Origin: Lineus longissimus
Lineage: Eukaryota > Nemertea > Pilidiophora > Heteronemertea > Lineidae
DNA length: 64,000 nt
Direction of reading: 5' to 3'
Assembly: GCF_910592395.1 (NCBI RefSeq)
Contig: NC_088308.1
Location: 28,535,501 to 28,599,500, forward strand
Part shown: piece by piece, positions 26,501 to 38,500 of the stretch
Numbering within the stretch: position 1 is the first letter of the stretch
Layout of the letters: the number at the start of each line of letters is the position of its first letter
Translations under genes and position numbers: made by a program
Notes under the pieces: model-generated
Database searches by the model: none
What the model saw: only the letters and a program-made list of their open reading frames with translations
Told to the model about the DNA's origin: nothing

Positions 26501-29500
26501 TCATCAATATTTCAATCTCGTCTGCACCAGCCAGCAGTAAGGCCGACAAGGCTTGTGCTAAGAGCATCAAAGATCACTTGGACGGTGGTGACCTATCTCT
26601 CAATATCCAAGTGGCCTCCATCAACAATATCACGGTACTGACCTGTCCAATACTTAACAACCCATTTGGGGAACCGAACCAATACACTGATGTATTACCG
26701 TGCCCTCCAAATACAGTCAGGGTGGCACAAACTGGGAACGATAATGACTTGTGTCGTAAGTATGACCGGACTCCGTCTGAAATGTACTAATATATTCACG
26801 TGATAGCTGGGTTCAACTGACGATTTACTACGAAATCTAACTTGAAAGTCATTTTAATTTCTTTAAGGTCTAAATATGACGTGACTGTAACTGTTCTTCC
26901 ACCAACCAGGTTATGCTGTATGTTGCAGTTCTATATAGCGCTAACACTTGCGCCAACTATCACAGTCTGTATAGGTTTGTCAACACAAGTGTCTTTTTCT
27001 CTTCAGTGTCGTGTTCAGCCGGTTATTTTCTGGACGCCGCCAATCAGACCTGTGAGATGTGCCCAGCGGGAGAGTACCAAGCTGAGAGTGCGAAGGGCAA
27101 GTGCGAGAAGTGTCCTACTGGAAAATGGACTTACGGACGGCAGTCCAAGTCAATCTCAGACTGCCATGGTAAGATACCCAATCTATCACAAAACTCGTCA
27201 CTTTGGGAAACTTACAGAAGTCATGCTGCGGTGAAACCAAATACTACAATAAGTACCGTAAGAGTGATCGCCGGAATCACTTTGGCATTCCTTCTCGTGC
27301 GATCACTCTGGCGGTACTTATAGTGCATGAAACGTCTTCCCCAGCCCATGCAGACCAAATACGGTGACCTTTGCGGCCAACTAAAGCACGGTCACTGAGA
27401 TTTATTCGAATCGTTATCCTGATCATGTCCATCAAGAGCTTGCTAGTTTGGTCCGGACAAATCGTTGGAAGCTGTAGATGATGTAATGCCAATGACATGA
27501 GCGTTTTATTTTTTTTTATGATCTCTTGTAATTTACTGTATTATATCTGTGTATCACTTGCTTGTAAACATCTAATGGGTATGATACATTGCCTTTTTCT
27601 CTAGATACTTGTGACAAATACGCCATGATATCGAGCACCAAGCTTCCGCCGTGTCACCAGTGTCCGGTAGATCAGACTGTTGATGATAGCACCAAGTGTA
27701 AGAACTGTCCTGGAGACGAGAAGACCTTGAACACAGGCAATTGCACTGGTAGGTACTTTGTACAGGTGAAGACCTTGAACACAGACAGTTGCACTGGTAG
27801 GTACTTTGTACAGGTGAAGACCTTGAACACAGGCAGTTGCACTGGTAGGTACTTTGTACAGGTGAAGACCTTGAACACAGGCAGTTGCACTGGTAGGTAC
27901 TTTGTACAGGTGAAGAACTAGAATTAAAAAGATGGAAGATAGAAGAACTGCTTCGACGAACTATGTTGTTGAAGTTAAACATATGTTCTATGATGTATAT
28001 GTCTCTGTCAAAGAAGTGTAGAAGGTGCACGGCAAACGTTTTATCGTACGTTTATAAATAACCCTGTCTTCTCTACCATTCAAATACTTTAAAGTTCCTG
28101 TATTTTCATCATCTGGTGAGACTGGTGGTAGTTTGTTTCTTGTATTGTTCAAGTGTCATACTCCCTTTAGGAAAATGTCCCGCCGGCGAGTATTCCCCAG
28201 GTGGATATCCTCCGTGTACGAAGTGCCCCCAGGGCTACTACCAAGCTCTCACTGGACAGAACAACTGCAATGAATGCCCGCATGGTCAGGTCACACCTAC
28301 TGAAGGGGCTAAAGCTTCGACTTCCTGCGTAAACGGAGGTAGGTGTTCATGACATCATATTTTCATTTCGAGGGTTACAATGTGACGTATGTCAACTCGT
28401 CACTGGTGAGATCTATGCTTGCTGTATTCCCCGTCTTAAGACATTGATCCCAGTGATGATGGGAAAGCTGTTAGAGGGATGGCATTCTAGTTCTTCAGCT
28501 AGAAAGTAACACCGGTAAACTACGACATCCCAGTAACCCTAATTCATTAAGAACTGAAGTCAAAGATCTATACACAAAGCTGGGTAAGGTTGATGTGAAA
28601 TGTTCCTGGCACGAAATGAGGGATATATGCATTGAATGTTGACATCTTAGTGTTTACGTTGCAAGATATCCATTGGTTGCATTACTCTTCTTGGTTATTA
28701 CCGGCCCGTTGAAGATTGACTTTTTTCATATTTTATCATTATTCACTTACAGTTGCCACCCTGTGTAAACCTACCGACCCCTGTCAAAACAATGGCACTT
28801 GTGATGTACCGATACATAACGTGGTGTGCAACTGCCCTAAAGGTAACTATGTTTTGGATATATTATGTTGCTTAAAATGCATTAAACCCAAGTTGGGATC
28901 AATAATTTTTCCATCTTTCCTTGATTGCCTCATATTCTAAAGCATGGATGCTAGTTGTTTGAGAAAATGATATGCGCCTTTTTCATATCTGAAACATGAT
29001 ATTCAAAATGGAAGCCATTCCATACGTCTTCTACTTTGGTCCTCATTACCTTTATTTCAGGCTGGAGTGGTTACGGATGTGAAGACAACATCAACGAGTG
29101 TCTCTCTCAACCGTGTTATAATAATGGCACGTGCACCGAAGGGACAACTCCAGGAACATACAAGTGCGCCTGTAAAACTGGTAAGATGTACAGGTTTGGA
29201 AACTAACGCCGCTACCCATCACCCTGATTACCAAAAACACTATTATTACTGCCCTTAAAGTACGGCTCGAGACATTCTAGAACATGTTGCTCCACCCTAA
29301 CACTTGTACAGTCCTTTGGTTATCTTCTTCAGTTAATCGTATATATCACTCATAGGATATTCAAAAAAGGCTTCGATAATGTTGTTGTTGTTGTTGCTGT
29401 TCAGAGGAACTGAGTCTATGGACATACCATCCATTTGGTTCCATCATTTGCGTGATGTCAACGTGTTCTCTTATGCATGTCCCACTCTTGTCTGAAGGTT

Positions 29501-32500
29501 TCTCAGGGGGAAACTGTGAGGTTGATACCGATGACTGTACAACATCATCTTGCGAGAATGGTGGTATGTGTCAAGACAAAGTCAATGCAGTCAATTGCAT
29601 GTGTTTAAGTGGATATACAGGAGCTACGTAAGTGAAGAACTTTCTCTGAGAATCATGAGAGTATTCGATACCTCGATGGAGTGAGCCTTTCCTTTCACTT
29701 TAAACTCGTTTAGGGCTTTTCCATCAGATGTAACTACATTTTTAAAAGACGGAATGAATTATCATTTCAAATACAATTAGTTGTATTTGAGGTAAAGTTA
29801 GTGTTTATTTCTGTTTCTAGTTTTGGCTTTCCTCAACTTTGCCTTACCTTATTCAGGTGTAACACAATAAAAGATATATGTAAGCCTACCCCATGCGAGC
29901 ACTCCGGCGAATGTGTCTCTCTGGGGAACGTACGCTACAGATGTAAATGCAAGACAGGTTACACTGGTCTGAAATGTGAAACAGACATTGGTAAGTCCAA
30001 GACATTGATAAGTCCAGATCTTTTTGGATTTGATAGCTGCCGCCAAGGTTTGGCAGGGCCTCCGTCTTTACGGCATACACGGGCTTTCTCACGATCAGGA
30101 TCACTTACCACTGCAAGAGTGAGAAATTATCACTGTGATTCGATGCATTTCGCTACTGTAGCCGCCAACGACCTCAGGGTCATGCGCATGTCATATTGAA
30201 GGATCGCTTAATCATTTGTAAAATTATGAGAACGGACTTATAAATCAATACGATAAATAATGTAAACAAACAGAATTTTGATACCAGCCTATCATCTCTT
30301 CAAAGCTGTTTCACTTTGGATACGTTTTTCAACAGAAGATGGCCTACTAGAGAAATAGTGTTGCTGATAATGATAGAGGTAATATGACGTTAATGTTTTG
30401 GGATGCTTGTTAGAGGTGAGACCTTTCATCAAATACCTCATATTGTTTCAGACGAATGTGCTCCTAATCCTTGTCTTAATGGTGGCACGTGCACACAAGC
30501 TGTTGGAAACTACAGCTGCAAGTGTACCGACGGCTACGAAGGCAACAACTGTGCGATCAGAAAGGACCCATGTGCAGTAGCGGGAATGTGTTCTGGGAAC
30601 GGCCAGTGTATAGACGTCTTTCTGAATTCTACCACGAAGTGCTCCTGCACACCGGGATTCACACCAAGTAAGGCACTTCTTGGCTTGAAGCGCTCTCTCT
30701 TTTGTCTCTGATTGATTTCATTTGACACGAAGTACTTTTTCGGTTTTTATCTTCATAGTCTCGTTAATTAACTTGACTACGCAGTTGATATAATTATGAG
30801 TGAGCTGTATAGAGAGGTCTTCATTGGCAGACAAACGTGACTGTACATCATCGTTTGTGTCCTAGAAAGATGGGATTCTTATCCGAAAGATCTACATTGT
30901 AAGTCATCAATCAAGTCGTAGTATAGCTGACCTGCTCTGTCTTCAGATACGTCGAGCAACACTTGCGACGCCATCGATTTCTGCAGCAGTAGTCCGTGCA
31001 ATGAGAGTAAAGCTTGTGAGAGTTTGGCCCTGGGTTACAACTGTACCTGCAGGACTGGCTATGAAGGCTACAACTGCCAGCATAACAAGGATGACTGCGC
31101 CAGTAAACCTTGCCTCCATGGAACCTGCCAGGATCTTCTCAACAGCTACGAGTGTTCTCCGTGTGATGAGGGATGGGAAGGTAGAGTCCTCTTCAAGCAT
31201 CTGAATGCCAATTAGCCGTTACACCATCTACTTATAATGAATTGTCATACCGATCCTAAAGACCATGAAGTGGTTTCAGGTTCACAACATTGAAAGATTC
31301 TTGCAAGAGACCATTGGTTGCGTCCACCTAAGACCTACCGCTTCTTAAGGATAATAGGCGTACTATTATAGCCAAGCTACATGTAATTCATCTTCTTTTT
31401 TCCAGGCCCGAATTGTGATAAGAAGAAAGATTACTGCATGCCTTACCCATGTAGTACAGTTGGTACTACAAAATGTAACAGTCTGGCGACCACATATAGG
31501 TGTGACTGCAAATTGGGGTATCAAGGGAGAACATGTGCTGTGAGTAGGACGGTGGTTCCTTCATAGATGACGCAAACAGCATTCAAAGGGCAGTTGCGGA
31601 TGTGAATTAGGCTGTGACCGAACTTCCAGTTACAACCTGTATCCTAAGATGAAATTTGCTGACGTTCTGTTCTATGGGCTAGTAGGCTGGGGATGTAGCG
31701 ACCTGCATTAGTTTATCTTTTGGAAAGTCATGCTTTTCAACGTTCATGGTAACTATAATATTTACCATTTACGATATCCATCGTTACTCTTTGTCTTTTA
31801 CCGACGTCTTCAACCTTGCAGGATAACGTAAACGACTGCGACTCATTTCCTTGCCTGCATGAAGCTAAATGTACTGACCAGGTGAATGACTTCAAGTGTG
31901 ATTGCAAGCCTGGTTGGGAGGGGAAGCGGTGTGAAAACATTACTGATAGCTGTAACAAGACGCCATGCACCTCCAACAACTACGACTGCTACTATGGTTT
32001 TATAGACTCGGTTTGTGTGTAAGTAAAGTGGAACTCCGGCCGGCGACCACCCGGTAACGCGACTGCCCCGCTATGACGACCAAGAATCGTCGGTCCCGAA
32101 TGGTTTCCTCTCTAATTACCATTACAAGGCCCCCGGTAACACGGCAACCCCGGTACCCAGACCACGACCACTGGATTGGGCCGTCCCAATGACCGAATTC
32201 ACCCCTTTAACCCGACCAAAGGGCCTAATTGCCGTGAAAAAACGAATGCTGCATCGACTTCTGTTGAGAAATTGATTGCGGCAAATTTGTCATACAACAG
32301 ATGAAAAAAAAATGATCAAGCCTAAATATTTTTTCACTTGTTTTTTTCTGCTGAAAATGAAATAACAGCATCAGCCCCCCAAAAATGTTGGCTTTGAAAA
32401 TTTTTCAGAATTTTGAACTTTTTCGTCATTTCCCCGAAAATTCTTGAACCTGCCAGCCTATTCCAAACCAAATGTACCGCTTCATTTCAGCTGTAAGGCT

Positions 32501-35500
32501 GGATTCTTTGGAGTCAAGTGTAACGAAACCTTCGATGCCTGCTCCACTCTGAAGCCTTGTGTCGGTAATGGGAGTACGTGTGTCGCAACTGCTGGCGTTC
32601 CAAAATGCACTTGTTCAAACGGTAAGGTATGGTTAACCCTCCCGTCTAACAAAATGGCAATGCAATCTCACATCATGACTTCGATGACACCAATAGTGTT
32701 CTGCCTCAGTTTAAAATACCCGCCAAGTAACTCAATATGGCGATAAAACAGGTGGTTTCATCGGCAAACCAGAACTTTCGTTGAATATTCTTGACTCAAT
32801 TCGTTTATTGATTAATAATGCTGATCAATCCGACATTTTCATAACGTGTTTGCCCCTTACTTCCCAGTTAAAATAATTCAGACCTATTGACTTTAAACAA
32901 AGTCGCCTCGCAACTTTTCCCGTTGTTCTTCTGTGGCAGTGTCTTATCAAAGGGTTTGAGGGCAAATCTTGACAACATTGTCCCCCCGAGACAGCTTTAA
33001 TGGCGGTCAATAGGCCAGACGGCAAACGCACTATTGATCGACCTTTGGAAGGTTTTAAACAGAGATTCACTGATGGCAACTAGTAGGCAGGGGATAATCC
33101 CATGCCAACCTGGAAAATACGAGAGAAACGCCGATACCTCAGACGCAGCTGTCTCAATCAAACTAAATAACTGACGAGTGGTTGTGTAGGGCCCTTCTTA
33201 ACTGTATGTTGCTTTAAACCGCGAGCCTTTAGTCCCTTCTGCTCCCAACTTAGTACCAGGAAATCGACATTTACCTCAGCTGACGCAATTTTGCAATGAG
33301 AAATTAACGCATTTTCATGTATGACCCTTGATCTTCGAGAAAATCGTTATACTTTCATATTCTACATTCCCATGTACAGAGCATTTTTTAATGAATAATA
33401 GCAATGGACTTAACAGAACATGAGACATTATGACCCCAATCAAATGCCTGTTCGTTATATTGACTTCTTCTCAAGAGGCCCTCGACCATCTGGCTTCTCC
33501 ATGCTCATGCTGGTTCTGTTAAGTACAAGTACATTGAGCCATGCATTCGATACAATCATATGAAATACCTATGTGTGAACATAACCTTATATGCCAGTAA
33601 TGCCAGCAACAAGCCTTTAAAGGTGCGGTATGGTAGATAGTTCACATTCAAGCCTACGCAACGTATTTGAATTGCCACAGAACTGAGAACGACCATCTTT
33701 TTTGTAAAATCATTGTACAAATGTCATTTGTTAACAAATATTTTACCCTTTGAATGGATCGGTCTGATTGCAAAAGGTGGAATTCGATAAAACCAACTAC
33801 GATTCTTCGTGGTACGATGATTTATTTGAGGAAACGTTCACGGACTTGGTCACAGTATAGTCAAGTACCAGCCATGGTTTGCCTGTAAAACGATTGTTTG
33901 GAAACCTTGACCTAAGGGTTAATATAGCATCGTTGACTTTTTCGCAATCACTTAATGAAGTTACGAACAACAACACTGGAAATGCTGACTTTATCTGTGA
34001 AACCCAGCATCAGAATGCAGCTACGTATTGTATCGATGATATAAGTGCATCATCAAAAAGTATCAGTTGATTGAAAAAAACACACAAGTTTTTAGGAATA
34101 CAATATATCAGCGTAAATCGATATGCTGGTATAGACGCCCAATTTAGGCAGCGCAGCTATCACATTTAGAAGTATCACCGGCAGTAGTGTATCCCGATTC
34201 ATCTTTCCCGTTTCTTGTCAAAGTATCCAAGTGCACCAGTGGTATTCACTCCACAATCACCTGTCAGACTAGCCAAGTACTCCACTCACCGATGTCTTTC
34301 ACTGAGCAATCCCCTGTAGGTAACCAAGTACACTAACCTTTGACATTGTTTACTCAGCATCATTGCTTTAAGTGATTATCCAATTTCACCACTCCTTGGT
34401 GTAGGTTCGTTTCGCATCTTAGTACATCACTCTAACTTGTCTTTTACTCTGAAATTATCTGTTAAGTACAGCCATGTTCATCACTCGCCTATGTCTTGGG
34501 CATCCGCAACTTTTCCTCCAGTTCGTTGAATTGAAATGCCCCGTTGTCAAACCCTTGTCCCCGACCTTTGTTTTTGTTTCCCTTAAGGTCATCCGTTGGT
34601 ATGACCTTGATCCCGACCTTGGTAGCGTGTTCAGTGGCATTACTCTCAGGTATCTTGTCGTCCAGTTCGTTACCTTGTGACAGCCGCCTCTCGTTAAGAA
34701 CTGCGAACTTCTGTGCCTCAAGGGAGACTTTTCGTTTCATGTTCTGAAGTGTGCTACACTTACTTACGTCGCCATCATCAACGCAGACTTCTCCGTCATT
34801 TTGTTCGTCTCTTGGATTCGGCGGTGGGGACCCAGGCGCCATGTGTCTGTCAAAGGAACTCAGCTGGGCGTCGCTGACTTGCTCGGCGTCAGAGTCTGCA
34901 CTGAAAGCCAGCTGAGCTGCCTGGACGTACTGCGGTGGCCCAAGGTATATGGGAAGGCCAAATTGGACTGCTTCCGGCGGTAGGCCAGCAACCTTACCTT
35001 CTATATGACCAGAGTAAGAATTCCCTTCGCTCCCCTTACCCTTTTCCCCTTGCTGATTCGGTGTCGGCATAAAGACGGGGATCAGCACGAGATTAGGTGT
35101 CTTGTCTTGCTTTATTTTTCTTATATACCTCATGGCAGTCGCTTTAACCCACTCCTCTTGCTCCGGTAGCTCTTGAGAGCAACCAAAGGCATCACCAGCT
35201 TTTACAGATTGGCCAATACTCGGTGGTATTTCCAGCAAGGCACATATGATCAACAGGGCATCAATTACGACACGTGATTCTAACCCCACGGCTGTCTCCA
35301 AGTCATTTGTCTTGTAAGCATTTGCTTTGGCAGCTTTATACTTCATATTGTCCCTTTGCAAGGCCACAACATGTACAATTAACATCCCCGCCGCACAAGC
35401 CACGGAAAACACTGACAGTGCTAGGCAGAATATGATCTGTAGCCTGCTCTTACTGCGCGCACTCACGACCCCTAGGCTCCCAGCGCATATGAATATAGCA

Positions 35501-38500
35501 CCGCACCACACTCCCATGGCGAAACCACTATTCCATATTTCGTTCACGATGGATGGTATCCCAATTAGGAAGGATAGAATGCCCACTGCTATCTGCATGC
35601 CGCCCCATCTTGTCGCCCAGTAGTCGTCGTATGACCAGTAGATCTGGGTCTGGCCAGGAGACACGGGAGCAACCTTTACGTTATGTCTCTTTAGCATGAT
35701 GACCGTATGTCTTGCTTGGCAATAGTCACCTCTTTGAATTGAGCCATCATTTATTCTTAGACCTTTAAAGAAAAAGAAATACATGTTTTGAACATGTGGG
35801 CATCATATCATCATCAGTAAATTGATAGGCCATTAGTCATCATTGAGCTTGTCCTCGACAAGACACTTTATTGAATAAACCAAACATCGCAATACCCGGC
35901 ATCAGGCATTTTTCAACTGGTCCCTGTTAACGATTCATTATGAAACAATAACTTAAGCCCTACCTCACTCTCCTGCTGCACTGGTGTCTTACATTGTCCC
36001 CTTCAATTCCCGATGTCATCCACAAACGATTCACCAACAGTAATATAAATTTAATCCAACTGGTGTTGTGTCTTCCTCTCTTTCTATTAAACTACACCCC
36101 ATACCTAAAGCTCAGTGCAGACATGTGTCCAAATTAATCTCACCAACGACGCAGATACTAGTATCATTATAGGCGTATACCGAGCACATGTTCCAATCAA
36201 TCTTTCAATGGTACTTGATTCACATTTCGTACCATTTCAATTTATCTCTCGACGTCTAGTGCTTCCTTTCCTACTAATAATTTGATCATTATTGTTGTCG
36301 ATAGAAAAGTGGAAAAACAAATTATCGTTACATCTCACATTTTAGATAAAGATGAATACAGGAAACGGGATTGGGCAAATGGGTGCGAGCGTTTCAAAAG
36401 CGGCAATACACAAAGGTGTTGTACCTACGTCAAAGGGTCTCTCGTTCTCCTGAACCCTTGGTCTCTCGTTCTCCTGAAGCCTTGGTCACTTGATCTCATC
36501 CGTAGAGAGCTCCATCGTCAGCACCAATGTGACATTGTAGACTTGGCCGTTTACCTTTGCTTGTTCATGTAGTCAGCGTATGGGTAACCTCATGACTTAC
36601 TGTGTGCTGGTATTCCCGTACTGGCACCCACCACCCACCTCGACCGTAAAATATGACAAAACTACGGTACTGTTTGTTGCGCTTGGTCTGCTATTTCCTC
36701 ATGTATTTACAGATTACATGGACACTGGCTGTCATATTCGGAAAGACAACACTATTATCAACGTAGAAGACCCGACCAGTTCCGTTGGGAACTACAGTTG
36801 CCTGAATGGTTTCTCGGGCAAGAGCTGTCACACAGTGGACATGGTGTGTCCTACGGCCACGTGCCCTGCTGGGGCCACGTGTCGTGATGACGTTGTGGCC
36901 CACCAGTGCGTTTGTCCAATTGGAAAGGCGGGACCTACATGCAAAAGTACGTACAGTCTTATGTCAGCCTGACCTGTTTTGGTCATCGTTTATTCTGATC
37001 TCTGTTTGCTCTCAAATCAACGTTTATCATTTGACTGCTGTGAACAGTATCCTTCTCATTGATAAGGTGATTTGTATCTAGGTTTCATCAGTACCTTTTT
37101 GGGAATGGTTAGGTAAAAAAAGGGCCACTTTAGTAAGCCGAAAATAAGATAATATTGTTCTTAGAGAAAATGCAAGACTGTCCAACTTTGATTCTGAACA
37201 TCAGTTTCATTTCCCCAGCCATTGCCCAAGCGTACGACCTGTGCTTCAGAGGCTCAGAGAAGGATTCCTATGCCATGCTATCCCAGCCATTCGCCATGAA
37301 GACTGCCACCTTAACGATCAGCCTGGCAGTCCGCTTCTTCGAGGATAAGACCAGCGGAGGAATCTTCACTTTATACGGGAAAACGTAATTATTCTCTCTT
37401 CTTTCTGCATCTTTATCGAAAGTATGACCATGAATTTATTCATTCTATTCACACCCAAATAATGCCAACATGTCTTATCGACATCTTTCCAGGAAAGCCT
37501 CTCCATTTTCATAACCCTCATTGCTCATGAATATTTTACCCCAGCTTTAGGATTCACATTCAGTGTATGTTGAGAGGCCTAAAACTGGCGCAATTCATGT
37601 CATCATTATTTCCTCAAATTAAGATGCTGCATTGGTCTTACTTAAGTGGTTACTTTTCCAGATTCTGGCAAGACAAATCCGATGCCACCGAAATCATCCA
37701 CATAGGCACTTCAGGTGTCAATGTCACCTTGGGTGGTGTCACAAAAACCCTGCCCTTCCCTCATGGTAGTGTTATTGCCAGTGGAAAATGGTTACGTATC
37801 ACTGTCGAGGTAGATAAGGGGAGTGTCAATGTACGTCTGAAAATTATGGTCGACAACAAAAGTGCGGCTAATTTTTCCTTTACAAGTGACCTTCCAGCGT
37901 TGTAAGTACCAATAATCGCCAAATCACACCATAAATGCCATGTCGCCTTATATGACTAAATCCATCTCCAGCACTGAGCATAGAGATAATAAAGCTGATG
38001 CTTTGGTCTCCTCTTGTAATCGTTGTGGCTGCAGGCTGTTGCCTGCATTCACAAGTCAGTTTTTACAGATTCTTTCCCTCTATTTCCACTCTTGAGTAAT
38101 GTTGTCTTAAAAGCCATCATGGCAATCAATGAACGAGTTGATATCAGTTTTAAGATAACGAATGCATTGGAGGGTAGTCGGTTTATCTTTGACAAATGTA
38201 TAGCATTACTTTTGCTTCACGCTTTCAGTGGTTTGGTGGTACTGGGCAGCGAATTGGACATGGGTACGAAACAACCGAAAAAAGGGACAGGTTTCAATGG
38301 CTGCATCGCCGAAGTTGGGGCGTGGAATAGAACTATCACAGATCAGGAGATCCTTGACCTCAGTGCCAGCAAGACCGTAGTCGATGGACAGCTCCTCGGG
38401 TGGGCGGGCTATGAGCTGTACGGAGATGTAGCGTACACGCCGTCACCACCAATCAGGGGCCTGGTTTGCCCAGTTGGTACTGGAGGAGCCAACTGCGCAG

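Larger units (their letters stand above)
27007..28338 (+). other. Gene B exons 29-31: three GCC2/GCC3 (ephrin-receptor-like) repeats
   Basis: Exons 27007-27168, 27605-27748 and 28171-28338. The pattern C..GY......C..CP.G.YQ...G...C..CP.G..T is clear in the first ([18 protein letters not shown]) and third ([18 protein letters not shown]). The second is shorter and its 3' end lies in the 48-bp array, so its true end is the least certain of the three. Confidence 0.8.
28753..36946 (+). other. Gene B exons 32-41: about 13 EGF-like domains
   Basis: Exons 28753-28842, 29061-29180, 29498-29627, 29857-29990, 30452-30667, 30947-31180, 31406-31539, 31822-32018, 32491-32621 and 36713-36946. Tandem EGF units recur as DxCxxxPCxNGGxC...YxCxCxxGYxGxxC, for example [15 protein letters not shown] and [15 protein letters not shown]. 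Exon borders fall inside units in several phases, unlike the one-exon modules upstream. The unit straddling exons 40-41 ([13 protein letters not shown]) is degenerate, so an unrecognised exon in that 4.1-kb intron is possible. That intron hosts gene C. Confidence 0.8.

Noticed and set aside
27572-28030. 152-codon minus-strand frame with four [16 protein letters not shown]-like repeats
   Set aside because: It is the antisense of the 48-bp array; the repetition comes from the DNA repeat and there is no start, splice or family support.
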